A DNA stretch of 64,000 nt from Linnemannia schmuckeri (lineage: Eukaryota > Mortierellomycota > Mortierellomycetes > Mortierellales > Mortierellaceae). Made by a program: the position numbers and the translations under genes. The notes under the pieces are model-generated. The model was given only the letters and a program-made list of their open reading frames with translations, searched no databases and was not told where the DNA came from. The DNA is taken from assembly GCA_029449235.1 (NCBI GenBank), contig JANATG010000001.1:992001-1056000 (forward strand), given 5' to 3'. Shown piece after piece: positions 38,177 through 49,278 of the stretch; position 1 is the first letter of the stretch, and each line of letters begins with the position of its first letter.

Positions 38177-38739
38177 CGTCCCGACATTATGTGATCACGA
38201 CAGGCTTAACTTTTTGACCCAGGTGGCCGCTACCGACAACCACTTCTACCGTCACACCCAGATCAAGACGACCATTTTACACTCCACGTTGTAAGCACTC
38301 TTCACGTCTTCGCTCCATTCCTTGACCATCTTCAAAGTTTGACATCACTTATTCGTTGTCTCTTTGAGCCTAACTATTCTTTCTTTCTTTACATTTTCAT
38401 GTTTTCCCGTTGTTGCTAGCTACGTTTGATTTGATTCAGTATCCTTATTCCCATCCAGCAGATCACATGGTCTGTTACTCACGCTGATAGCTCTGCAAGC
38501 TTCAACGGTTCAAACCCTACTTTTTGCTCCAGCATTACTGCTTGCGGTGCATGTCTTCATGGATCTCACGATGAAGTAAGCTTACGTACGTTTGTTTACG
38601 CTTTGATTTTTTTCTGTTTGCCTGTTTGTGGCTGCCATGACTAGAAACGTTCATTTAAACTAAGACTAACACGTCTCTCTTACTATTTCTTAATGATAGG
38701 CGTAATACACCGTTGTCTTTCTTTTCTTCACGGTTGTGA
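38177..38739 (+). CDS. candidate C-terminal exons of a small membrane protein (5' end not found)
   Basis: Three phase-compatible exons: 38177-38290, 38462-38575, 38700-38739. Introns have GTAAGC donors and CAG/TAG acceptors, two with a CTTAAC/CTAAC branch-like site. The joined product runs from a polar segment (VAATDNHFYRHTQIKTTILH) into a hydrophobic stretch of about 30 residues (LLLTLIALQAS, then LLFAPALLLAVHVFM) and ends KRNTPLSFFSSRL. One or two membrane helices are likely. A NAGNAG acceptor at 38457-38461 allows a one-residue variant. No in-frame ATG occurs in these exons, so the start must lie upstream or the gene is truncated. I do not recognise the family. Confidence 0.4.
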
Positions 38740-38850
38740 CAGTATTTAAAGCATCTTGTTTTCCACACCTGTGACGTTGAAGTGACTGCTCTACAGGGTG
38801 TTCAATCACCATTTCTTAGCCCACGTGCAGAATAAATATACGCTTGGTTT

Positions 38851-41800
38851 TTATTTTTCATGGAAGGGCTTGTCTGTCGCGTCGCGTTTGGGCTCTCCGA
38901 TAGTCCCATGCTGCTTCATCAACTCGATATCGATCTGGCTCAGTCCAACGACCTCCTCCAGGTTAGCATGTGCAAAACAAACCTCCTTGGCACCGGCGCT
39001 CCAAAGCAGCCGCAACTGATACTCGTCCTTCTCCTCCGTCAGCTTCCATACCCGCAGTTTGCCGTATGCCCTGGTGCCAATATACAAGCACTCGGAGCTC
39101 TGCCCCCAACGGAACCTAAAAGTGACCCCGACATGGCATCTAAAAACTCGAATCCATTCACCCGACACCTAGGACGATACTCTCCTCACCCCCGTCTTCC
39201 CTCCAGTCACGTAGAGCCTGTCGTTGGGTGAAAACGAACAACAATTTAGCCCTTGGTCAATATGTCTAGGACTTGTTCTGCCACGAAGCCCTCCAGTCTG
39301 CGTGTTCCATGCTTGAAGGATCCCATCATCTACAGAAGCCGAAATAATCTCTCGTTCGTCGAGGCCAAAAATCACCCTATGGACTTGCGAAAAGTGATTC
39401 AGAACAAGAAGATGCACTCCAGAATAAGAGCACCATAGGCGAACCGTCATATCGTTACCACCAGAGGCGATTTGGTTGCCGCTGGGCGAATAAGCTACGT
39501 CATTGACAGCGAACAAATGACCTATCAAAACGAGTTCAGGCTTGCCGGTTTATGTATCCCAGGTCCGAATAGTCCCATCCCAACTGGCTGAAGCGACCCG
39601 GCGGCGGCGGATACTGGGTGAGAAGGACACCGCCCAAACATGTCCTTTATGGCCATTCAAGACATGTAACGATGACCCCGTTCGAACGCACCATAAGCGC
39701 ACTGTTGAGTCCGAGCTGGCAGATGCGATTTGTTGGCTGCATGGCGAGAATGTTACCTCGTTGGCCGATTCTAAATGACCCACAAGAAAAAGAATCTCTG
39801 ATGTGCCAGACAAGGTCTCGAAAACCTCCACTATGCCGTCCCTCTTGCCAATCCCCACCTGCTTGCCATCAGGCGAGACGTCGAGACAAACATATCCCTC
39901 CATTCGACTGTTCGAAAACGCATCTGACAACGTCTCGTTAACCTTCCAAAGTCGAACAGTTCCGTCCTTCCCAGTAGAAGCAATGCAGTCGCTGCTTGGC
40001 GAGTAAACGACACTGCCGACGGCGGATTGATGGCCAGATAAAGTGCTGAGAAGCACTCTGTTGACAGGATCCCACAAGCGAACCCGTCCATCCAGACCGC
40101 AGGAGGCATTTTGGTTACCGTCATGAGAGAATGTCACACATGTAACGGGCGAAATGTGGCCCAATAGTCGGCTGGAAAACTCGCCGGTATGTGCATCTCA
40201 CAACAGAATTGAGCCGTCCTCGCTGCAGGAACCAATTTGGCGCCCATTGGGAGAATAGGTCACGGAAATGATAGCACTGGAACAACCGCTTAAAACTGCG
40301 TTTTCTCGTCCCGTCGAGATATCCCATATCCTCACCGTCGTATCCGTACTGCACGATGCAAGGCGAGGACAGGTTGGTGAAAAGGTGACACCAATAATAA
40401 CCAGGGAATGGCCACTGAGAATATGCAAAATCGCGCCAGTCAGTGTCGACCAGATCCGTGCTGTTTTGTCGTAGCTTGCCGTGGCGATCATGCCCCCATT
40501 TGGTGAGTAGACAATGCTAGACAATGGCCCAGCATGGCCGGACAAAACGGTCCTGATGTCACCTGTCAAGATCTCACCTAGCTCCACCGTGTAATTCGGG
40601 CGACTCTTAGCTAGCTCGCGGTTGGTTGGTGAAATAGCGATGGCCCGTCCGCCGGGGTGATTGGCCAGATTGGTCCATGTCGTAGTATCGTAAATCCTTA
40701 TTCTGAAACCCTTGAACGACGCAGCAAAGAGCTTCCCGTCGGACGAGAAAACACAACGATGGACTTCATCCTCCAATTTGAGATACGGAAGCTCGCCGAA
40801 CCGAATTCCAGACAAAACAGCCTTGTGGAGGTTGGCCTGTCGAAGCCACGCTTTACCTAGGTTGGTCTTGCTCAAATCGGCACCTTCCAGAATTGCAGTG
40901 TCAAAGTCCCCTCCCTGAAGATCAGCTCCTGCAACCCTGATGCCGCTCAGATCAGCGCCGTTGAATCGGACTCCAGCCCTGATCAAGATCGTGATGGCGT
41001 TCGCTGCCGCCTGTCCCGCTTGCACCTGCGTGTTGATCTTGGATTGCTCCACAATTTCGAGAAGTTGGCACCGGAAGGAAGGATTCTGCTCGACTCTCTC
41101 GGCCAAGAACTGGACTACTGATGGCTCGCCAATGATGCTCCTCTGACCTAGGGCAGACTGAAGGGTGTGAATCGGTCGTCGTGGATCGTAGATTGTTGTG
41201 CCATTATCATAATCGAGTGGGTCGTAGATCGTCCTTAAATAGAAGTACTCCAGGAGGTACCGATGGAGGAAACGATAGTCACTGCCAGACCGTGTTACTG
41301 TATTGAATTCCCTCAGCAACTTGATCTGACCATCAGGACGAAAGAACTCAACCTTCCATGTGTCTCTATCGCGTAGGTGGGTGTATTGGACGACTGGGTG
41401 GCCTGTCTGCTCCCTGAAGATCGCCTCTGCGAGAGCGCATTGGAACCGAAGACTATGACCTACAAAATCATCATCCAAAAGCAGGTCAAACTCCAATCAC
41501 TCAATGCCTCTCAATGTGCTGTTCTTCAATCTCGTCTGGTTAACCTCCAGCCATTGCATAATGAACCCATCGTAAAGCTCGACACGTGTAAGGCTTTTTG
41601 TGAAGTCAACAATGCGAGGAAGCGCTTCCAGTGAGAGTGATAGAAGGAAAGGATTTGATACCAGATCCAATAAGTTAGGAATTCTGACCAGCTTGTCCAT
41701 GTAGTCATCCTTTATCCATGACAGGCGCTTGTCTTGAACCATACAACTCGCCGGTAAACGACTGACGCAATGATCGACGTACTACGCGATCTGCCTCCTG

Positions 41801-42951
41801 GAGAAAGGCGCAATGACCGCCTCCTGTAGCAGGTCGGATTTGGTCCGCTGGTAGTGGTTAATTGATTGAGGTCGGAACCGAGGGCGATAATCGGAGCTCA
41901 GGCACTGACTGCGGCAGCTGATGATGAGCTTGGCCTTCCACTGTCCTGGCTGGTTGAGTCGGTTGGTTGTGTAGAGAATAGTCTTGTGCTGGCTCTCGTC
42001 GTATCCATCGCAGATGACAATGAATTGTCGGCTCTGTCGGAGATGCTGAATTTAGACGTCGGAAAATTGAAGTCGTCGCAATTGTTTCTCAATGAGATCC
42101 TGAGATGGATTGCCGATGGTGGGAAGGTTGATGTGAAGCGGAATCGGTCCATATGCATTGTAATCCTTCCAAAAGGTGCGTTCAAGCTCCAAGTTAAAGG
42201 TTGATTTGCAAGCTTCTGAATCTCCTAGCAGCAACAACACTTCCTGATGGTTGCTCAGGAACTCGAGCGTCTTTTCCATGAGCGGGAATAATGTGGCGAT
42301 CAGGTAGTTGAGCGACTTGCGTTAATACTCCTGATTAATCGAAGAGCCGAGGCTTACGACCTCGGCGATCGTAGTCGAGCTTATGACATTGCTTGCCAAA
42401 AACTCCTCGATGCCCCTGGTAGTCAGCAAACAAACCCGACTTTGCTCGTCCCTGTCATGATAAATAGTGCTCACTGGGACTGGATGAGAAGTATCTAGGT
42501 ATTCGTAGATGCTTCCAGCAGCCAGTGAAGGTGACAGGCCCTTGCGGAGCAAACTGTTGACGTACGCAAGCTGAGAAGTGGACTCAAATTGACTGCCTGG
42601 TGGCGGCAGGGTAGTCGAAAGCGAAGGGGCAGTGATATTTTGAGGGAAAATGGTCAGCCAAGACTGCCCAGATGCCCCAAGTATGATTGGCAAGACGTTG
42701 TCGTGCTTGGTGGAGTTCTGGCTGAAAGTGACTTGACAATCCTGGGAAAATGACACGGTGATTCGTTCTTGCTTTCCAGATGTGGACACTGCACGATCGT
42801 GGTTGTAGACGGCTGATAATTGCATCTTCTTTGTCGACTGTTCATATCGACTGAATGGCGGTTCATTAGCACTTCTTGATCCCAATTGACTAGATGACGG
42901 GATTGTCGGATAATGGTTGTCGAATGTCTCCTCCTGTTTTGAGCGCGTCAT
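38851..42951 (-). pseudogene. NLR-like NACHT-pentapeptide-WD40 protein, disrupted by seven in-frame stops
   Basis: One frame of about 1366 codons, starting MTRSKQEETF at 42951. Regions in order: Ser/Thr-rich N-terminus; NACHT NTPase with a damaged Walker A (GDSEACKST where GDSGAGKST is expected) and an intact Walker B (FIVICDGYDES); winged-helix-like region (LLDLVSNPFLLSLSLEAL); pentapeptide repeats (FNGADLSGIRVAGADLQ); then about eleven WD40 blades, for example TASYDKTARIW and SASSDSTVRLW. Intact relatives act as STAND-type ligand-triggered switches, often in non-self recognition. In-frame stops lie at 42322, 42052, 41782, 41497, 40198, 39550 and 39169 (lowest base of each). Two replace the Trp expected before LEFDLL and DAHTGE. 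There is no frameshift. Most likely a decayed gene; recoding or mRNA editing is the alternative. Confidence 0.88.
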
Positions 42952-43882
42952 AGTGCTGTAGATTCTATTGTATAGCAGATGAAAACAAGCATAAGTCGCC
43001 TTACACAAGTATGGTACTTACTCGCAGTGCTGATTGCTTGATAAAGTTACGCAAAGGATAGTAAGAGATAGTTGGACGCTTGCTGTACCAAGACAGTTTT
43101 CGAGACCAGGTAGTTTAACGGTGAGAAATTGCCCTCAACATAATACATAATTTTGATAGCGACTGGACCTACCAATTCGATGCTATGGAGCAGCTAGTTC
43201 TTGGGACTGGCATGAGAGGTGGCGGTTGCGGTACCCTCGACAAAAGTCAAACACCTATGGTACAGGGGAGTGGATTAGAAGGTTGCCAGCGATAGTAACA
43301 CGGTATTTTCGAGGCAGTCAGCTTGTAAGAGTCATACAAATGTTGTCGGTGCAGAACTGCTAGCTCAGTGGAAGCTGTGACCAAACAGACGAGGAATGGA
43401 GGTAAGGGACGAAGGCGACGAAATGATGAAGGGATGTCGGATGAAAAGCTGGGGTCAAGGACAGCGGAGATGAGAGAGCAAACGAAAGACAGTGAGAGTA
43501 TTGGCTGAGAAGAGAAGGAAAAACCGGAACCTTTTCCAAATACGTTTTTGACCTTTGGACCATTGATCACCTTCGCCAAACATCCAGACACTTGTCACAT
43601 CTTGCCACAAGCTTAGGTAAGGCAGGAAAGAATATCCATACCCTTTTGTATTTTGACGAAAAGAGCGTGTCTTTCAACAAAGTATACACACCTGCATGTA
43701 CAGCCTCCTCCTTGTCTGACACTCTATCTCCTCTATTAGTCACTACGTGGCCAACACTGTAATGCTTTGAAGTCAGATTATTATTGTTTATTACGAGTAG
43801 ACGATGCTAGAGTTACGAAGGGGGTATGTATGGTAAAGAACATAGGCTCAAAGGGCCGAGATATGAGTTGATGGCTAACCTA
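42952..43882. other. intergenic region between the NLR-like pseudogene and the first small-protein gene
   Basis: No clear gene. A minus-strand frame at 43247-43591 is moderately hydrophobic and could be a decayed 5' exon of the NLR-like gene, but I see no splice pair that proves it. A minus-strand AATAAA (plus TTTATT at 43787-43792) serves the small gene ending at 43883. Confidence 0.5.
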
Positions 43883-44077
43883 TTACACCTTAGCCAGCGA
43901 CAAGGCCTGGTTGTGACCGATTGCATTGGTCTTCTTGAGGAGCCTCTCGACATCAGCGGGGGTCACAGTAGAGGTCCTGTCGACATCTGCGGCATTGATC
44001 TGGAGCGAGGAACGAGGGGTCTGTGCGGGGGTGCTGGCAGCCGAGGCGGTCTTGTTCTTGGAGATCTTGAAGAGCGA

Positions 44078-44080
<3 letters not shown>
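43883..44080 (-). CDS. small Thr/Ser-Pro protein, family member A (65 aa)
   Basis: Intronless, 65 residues. Starts MSLFKISKNKTASAASTP, followed by AQTPRSSL; ends IGHNQALSLAKV. Shares the KNKTASAA-TP-QTPR-x-S core with the genes at 45498, 49279 and 50640, and its C-terminal QALSLAKV closely resembles QALSMARM of the 45498 gene. No signal peptide, membrane segment or cysteine. The N-terminal half should be disordered; residues 38-60 could form a helix. R-x-S-hydrophobic and Thr-Pro sites suggest phosphorylation (inference). A (CAA)n leader directly precedes the ATG, a TATAAATA box lies 205 bp upstream, and AATAAA lies about 90 bp after the stop. Function unknown. Confidence 0.82.
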
Positions 44081-44117
<37 letters not shown>

Positions 44118-44284
44118 GGTGTTATTGATAAGAGGAGGACTGAGTGTTGCTTGGGCGGATCAGGCTGTGTTCTGAGAGAGAGCTGGTTGTGCTTGTTGCT
44201 TTTTGAGCTTGTTGCTTGGCTTGGAGAGTGTGCTTGACTTGAGTGCGTTTGATGGAGAACAAAAGAGTCGGGGGTTATCGTTAG

Positions 44285-44292
44285 TATTTATA
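44285..44292 (-). promoter_or_regulatory. TATAAATA box of small-family member A
   Basis: Exact TATAAATA on the minus strand, 205 bp from the ATG at 44080 and just downstream of an octamer repeat. Confidence 0.6.
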
Positions 44293-44304
44293 CCAACTCA
44301 CGTC

Positions 44305-44374
44305 TTTTGTCTGTTTGTCTGTTTGTCTGTTTGTCTGTTTGTCTGTTTGTCTGTTTGTCTGTTTGTCTGTTTGT
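44305..44374. repeat. TTTGTCTG octamer tandem repeat in a promoter
   Basis: About 8.5 near-perfect copies of TTTGTCTG (CAGACAAA on the gene strand), ending 12 bp upstream of the TATA box of the small gene at 43883-44080. Confidence 0.9.
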
Positions 44375-45497
44375 CAATTGACCGCGGCATCATACCTGCA
44401 CCTCGTATCCAAAGACGTGCCGTCTGTGTTCGTTTGATTCTGTTTTGCTGAACAATAAAACGCGCCGCACTGAACAAAATTATGCTTTAGGATTTTGATT
44501 ATTCATCAATGACACCCTCAGTGACACCATAAATGACACCCTCTCGATGACACCACTCGTTCTCTAAACGAAATAAGAAACGAATGGGGGCGCCATATGC
44601 TGGGTAAGGCTAACTCTCTTTTTCCCTTGCTCTTGTCCCCTGCAGCAAGGCGCAGTTACTCAGCACCTTGGTCGTATGGGGGAGGTGCTTTAATCCTATG
44701 GGCGTGAGTCATGGATGGTACCATGGCTACTTTTTCTTTGACTCTGTCTGCGCACTATGAGCTTGTTTGTTGAATGATCACTAATGGATGAAAATTAGTG
44801 GCAATCATGGACTACAGCGAGCACACATCCTCAGAACTGGCATACTCGTCTGCCGTTGACCATCCCGCCGCTTGTCCTGATACCCGCCGTTCTCATCGTC
44901 CATAACACTAATCACAACTCCAAGAAAGAATACATAATCTTTGATCGCAATGAGTTGATAGACAACTGCGGCTCCCAAAGTATGTCCCCTCAGCGAAAGA
45001 AATGGAATTTTGAGCTGACTGTGCCTGGATCAAATCAGGACTGTCTATCCAACTCTGTCGTTGATGTTCTATTTTTTCTTTCCGTTGCAGCTGAACTCCC
45101 CCCTTTTTTGTTGTTCCTGTGCCCTTTTTCATTCATGTAGTGCAGTGCAGATCGATTAGACATTCAAAAAGAGTATTCATTTTATGAGCAGGATACAGAA
45201 TATGCTTGTTTGTCTGTTACGACAGAAATGGTTTATTTATGATGAAAAAGAATGCCGAGTGTTGTACAATGAAGTGAATGAAAAATGCTGGAGGTTGGAG
45301 GGGTATGCGGGGCTACTCGCATCCGAATCAAATAAAAAGAATATCTCCTCCAAACAGCAACAGTGACGATTATGTGTGATAATGAGTGTGTCTTGGTGAG
45401 AAGGGACAGGTCTTGAAAGAGATCCGGACAAGACGAGAGGAAAGCCGGTCGAGTCGAAAGATGGGGATGGGAGAGAATGTATCTGATAGACACACGT
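44375..45497. other. intergenic region between small-family members A and B
   Basis: No gene seen. Contains four diverged ATGACACC-CTC units at 44510-44552 and, near 45233, the minus-strand AATAAA (plus TTTATT) that probably ends member B transcripts. Confidence 0.5.
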
Positions 45498-45719
45498 TTA
45501 CATTCTAGCCATGGAGAGGGCCTGCATGTGTCCCATGTTAGCCTTGGCAAAGTGGGCCTCCAGGGCCTCGGGCGTCATGGCGGTGTTCTTGTTGACGGCG
45601 GCAAGGTCGGCAGCGGTGAGGTGGACCGAAGTACGAGGGGTCTGCGAGGGGGTGTTGGCAGCCGAGGCGGTCTTGTTCTTCTTGGAGGAGGAGGTTCCGT
45701 TGATCTTGAAGAACGTCAT
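45498..45719 (-). CDS. small Thr/Ser-Pro protein, family member B (73 aa)
   Basis: Intronless, 73 residues: MTFFKINGTSSSKKNKTASA then ANTPSQTPRTSVHL; ends MGHMQALSMARM. The longest member, with a short GTSSSK insertion between the FFK start and the KNKTASAA core. The C-terminal half (LTAADLAAVNKN, TPEALEAHFAKA) has helix character. Same strand as member A, 1.4 kb away, with which it shares the QALS-hydrophobic-A-basic ending. The leader contains three perfect 17-bp CA-rich repeats; a TATAAATA box lies about 162 bp upstream. Function unknown; the paralogy is read directly from the sequence. Confidence 0.83.
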   Translation of the reverse strand: MTFFKINGTSSSKKNKTASAANTPSQTPRTSVHLTAADLAAVNKNTAMTPEALEAHFAKANMGHMQALSMARM

Positions 45720-45776
45720 TGTGGGTCTGTGTTGTGTGTGTTGGAGAGGGAGAGGGAGGAGGGAGCTGGTTTGGTT

Positions 45777-45827
45777 GTTTGGTTGGTGTGATTGTTTGGT
45801 TGGTGTGATTGTTTGGTTGGTGTGATT
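45777..45827. repeat. three perfect 17-bp repeats in the leader of small-family member B
   Basis: Unit GTTTGGTTGGTGTGATT on plus (AATCACACCAACCAAAC on the gene strand), three copies end to end, between the TATA box and the ATG, so expected in the transcript. Confidence 0.9.
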
Positions 45828-45880
45828 GTTTGATTGTTGTTGTGATGATGAGTAAAAAAAAGAAGAAAAAAGGGAAAGAG

Positions 45881-45888
45881 TATTTATA
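45881..45888 (-). promoter_or_regulatory. TATAAATA box of small-family member B
   Basis: Exact TATAAATA on the minus strand, about 162 bp from the ATG at 45719. Confidence 0.6.
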
Positions 45889-46610
45889 TGAGGAATGAAG
45901 AGGTAATAATTCCCCGCAGACAGCTTTTATTACGAAGGCACGATCCACCCTGTTTCTCCCTTTCTCTTTTTCTGCAACGGATTCAATTGCCTCAAAACAA
46001 CTCAACAAGATGGTCTCTCGCCGTGTAAAACTGTAAAAGCAACCCCTTGCTTGCAGGCCGCAGGTGTGTTCTCCCTCTTATGGTTATTCTTTATTCACCC
46101 ATTTCGCTTATTCATCCGATCCGCCTGCTTCTTTGTTTACACAATACGCCTTTTTTTTTTTTTTTTGTTCATTCCAGGCCCCGCACGGTTCAAGTTCAGG
46201 TTCGAGCGCAGCCTGAAAAAGTCAATTATGTCCGATTTATTTTTACTCCTTCTCACAAAGCGGCTGTCCAAATAGTTCGACCGAGTCCCCTCTCGCCTCC
46301 GTCAAACACAACATGCTACCCAATTCCTGTTCCTCACAGGAGGAGTATTGAAGAAGCATCCCTGTAAAGCGAATGGACGGCCAAGGGGCAGAGGATCGTG
46401 GGAGAGTAAAGGGACAGGAAGGGTCGTGGGAGAGTAGAGCGCTGCGATTGAGTAGAACGAACGGATTGGGTCGTTTGTTTATGGGACGACTAACGTCTGT
46501 CCCTCTTTTTCGCTTGTTTGCTTGTTTTTGTTTGTCAGACTTTGCGGACAGACCACCACCAGTTCTCTTTCTCCTTTCGTTAGAGATTGGGCTACTCGTT
46601 ATTTTGGGAT

Positions 46611-46768
46611 CAACCAACAACCAACAACCAACAACCAACAACCAACAACCAACAACCAACAACCAGCAACCAACAACCAACAACCAGCAACCAACAACCA
46701 ACAACCAACAACCAACATCCAACATCCAACAACCAACATCCAACAACCAACAACCAGCAACCAGCAAA
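46611..46768. repeat. CAACCAA heptamer minisatellite
   Basis: About 21 tandem 7-bp units CAACCAA with CAACCAG and CATCCAA variants. Composition resembles the CA-rich leaders of the neighbouring small genes, but no TATA box or family ORF follows. Confidence 0.9.
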
Positions 46769-47716
46769 CAAACGACAAATGATGCCCACTGGCACCTACA
46801 AGCACCCCCTTGACTTAGGAAAACCGACAAATAACGTCGTGCCTCCAAGGCACGGAGGAACGCAAATGAAGGTCTAGTATTCCTCTCCTTTTGGTTGCCG
46901 TCCTGGTTCACTGTCCACGTATCCTGCGTCGTCTGTCTTTGTTGTTTGTTTACTACTTACACTCGCCAACCCGCTTACTCTCTAGTGCCTTCTCTCAAGA
47001 GCCTTCCAGGCACCTTTTGTCTGATTCATATCTTCCTCGACTATGGACTGCGGCCACCTCATAGTTCCTCAGCCTCATTCTCTCTCTAATTTTGCCAGGC
47101 ACCTCTTGTTCTCGTTTGATCCAAAAATATCGACCGCTGAGGCACTTTGTCCACAACAACAAACGCCCACCGCGTTTCTCGCTCCAGCCGTGGCAGAGGT
47201 AATGGCGGTGACACGTTTGTCTTCTCCAACTAGGCCCTTACAAAGTAATTAGCCAAGCCAATGGTTCCCAGGTCACTTTTACTGTTTTAGCCGTTCAACG
47301 GCAGGAAGCCCAGTTTACCCCCAGTCTATACAGCGTTACATCTCAACTGGAGAATGAGGTGATCAGACCCTCTTTTAGGAATCATCCCCATTTTTGCTTT
47401 GTGCAAAAATACAAGGCAGAGCGCTGTGAACTAGAATCTTCTAACCCAGCACTTGAACGTTGCCCTCTGGCAGCGAGGGATTCGTTCGAGAAAAAGAAAA
47501 AGAATCTGGATGGGGTGTTTAACTGAGTGAATAAACTGAGTATACCATGCTAGGGCTATGGAAAGAAGGGATAGATCAAAATGCAATGAACTAGGAGGAA
47601 CAACCTCTGAATTATTTTTCAGTCGGAGATTTCTCTTTTGGCTGCCGCTTGAAAAATATTTTCAGTCTGGCATGTTCTACTAAAGTCTGGTCAGATGTGG
47701 TGCAAAGGGAAAGGCT

Positions 47717-47736
47717 GGGGGGGGGGGGGGGGGGGG
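47717..47736. repeat. G20 homopolymer
   Basis: Twenty consecutive G on the plus strand; the length may be affected by sequencing. Confidence 0.85.
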
Positions 47737-49085
47737 AAAGAAACAAGGAAGGACTCTTTTGGTTAGATGGGGAAGGAGCGCCTATTTTCATATTTTTCAT
47801 GGTGTAATGAGCTTGAAGCTGATGGTTGTGGAGTGTGAAAAATTGGCTCATGAGGGGTGGGATGTAATGCAATAGAAAAGAATGGGGAACAACTGCGGGC
47901 AGATTGCTTGTTTCTTTGTACGTGTATTTTGCTAGCAAAGTATGTACTTTTGTTTATTTGCCACCAACTGCCAGAGCTGTGCCCAGATGAGCAAAGACCG
48001 CTTCGTCGATGGTTCATCGTGGGACAAAACGAGATCGATTGACTGGCCGACATTCAACAATGATGACACTTTCCTTTCCCCTTGACTATCTCCCTTTTGT
48101 GGGTGCCAATGTTGTTCGTAACTCCTCCTCCATTACTCCTTCCTTTCTTTCTTCACCTTCTCATCATCTCATCTCGCTTGTTGTCTGCTGAGTTTATCGA
48201 CGATCTACAATCAAATGGGCTTGCTCAGAACCAGCAACATGCACTTCAGAACCTCAGTCTCTTTTTTTAATGTCAAGAATAGCCGTGAAGAGACACGTTG
48301 GCTCTAACAACGAATCTTTCCTGAGCAGCCTCTAATGTCATCCACGTACATGGCGAACCCATACCTCTCGCACTCTCAGTCTCGATATTGTCTAAAAGGA
48401 ACCTTCCTTTCACTACCCACTCCCCAGCCAGCCAAGGAGTGTCCAGAAATATCCTCAGGGGCTAAAGCCTTTCTTGTTTCTTATATGCATAGAGCAGTGG
48501 ATAATTTGCATGATCAAGCAGACTCCTCGCCACAAGGCAGCTTTTAAGATGGGGCAACTCTTGAGATGAGAGTCGTGTCGGAGACTGACCAGCCTCATAT
48601 TGCACTCACCTATATTTTATTCTCATCCCTCCACTCACCTCATCCTCACCCACTTCTTTCACACGTTTTCCATTCTCGCGCGCGTTGGCTCTTTCACATT
48701 CTCTCTTTTTTGGTGCCCAGTCAGTCCAGTTTTGCTTGAATTGGAGCCTCTGTGTTGCAAAATATTCAAGTGGAGCTAGATTGAGCATTGAACATTGAAC
48801 ATTCATATTGAACTTGAACTTGAGTCGTTCTTTTCATGACCAAATACAGCGCGTCCGTGTGCGGACTCAGAAAACCAGTGTCAGTCAGGCTATGCAAGCC
48901 AAGTCAAGCCAAGTCAAGCCGATTCAAATCTCTCGGTGTGTCTCTTATTCAAATCGAATTAGACTGTCAGGCCGCGCTGGTGCTAGAATAAACTAGTGCT
49001 TGGTGGGGTTGGCGACTCTAAACCCAACTGCGGCTATCCTCACCAGGGCTGCCCGTCTGGACTCTGGGGTTGGGCGCCATATTTA

Positions 49086-49102
49086 GGCAAGCAAACACGG
49101 AT
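49086..49102 (+). promoter_or_regulatory. shared upstream element, copy 1 (GGCAAGCAAACACGGAT)
   Basis: A 17-bp sequence identical at 16 positions to 50382-50398. It lies 48 bp before the TATA box of member C; the second copy lies 127 bp before that of member D. Candidate activator site; no protein is assigned. Confidence 0.5.
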
Positions 49103-49150
49103 ACCCTTTTCCCTTTCTCTCGCTCTGGGATCCGCCAGACCCGACAGCCG

Positions 49151-49158
49151 TATAAATA
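49151..49158 (+). promoter_or_regulatory. TATAAATA box of small-family member C
   Basis: Exact TATAAATA, 128 bp before the ATG at 49279. Confidence 0.65.
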
Positions 49159-49278
49159 TTGTGTCTCGTCCTCACAGCATCCATCCCCTGCAACCCATCT
49201 TCTCTTTCAACAAAACCAACAAAACCAACAAAACCAACCACACTCTCTACCTTTCCCACCCTCCAACAACAACACAGA

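Larger units (their letters stand above)
45889..49085. other. spacer between the two divergent small-gene pairs
   Basis: About 3.2 kb without a convincing gene. It holds the CAACCAA heptamer array and a G20 run (listed separately) and short direct repeats (CAAGCCAAGT at 48898-48918; GAACATT/GAACTT units at 48786-48822). The ORFs over the heptamer array are repeat translations. Confidence 0.5.

Noticed and set aside
38500..38516. GGTTCAAACCC resembling a tRNA B box
   Set aside because: No A box at the right distance and no cloverleaf; it lies inside a candidate coding exon.
43247..43591. Minus-strand ORF of 114 codons as an N-terminal exon of the NLR-like gene
   Set aside because: No splice pair joins it in phase to the frame starting at 42951 and no motif supports it.
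46243..46911. Minus-strand ORF of 222 codons with repeated CWLLVVG
   Set aside because: Product of the CAACCAA minisatellite; overlapping frames are equally open.
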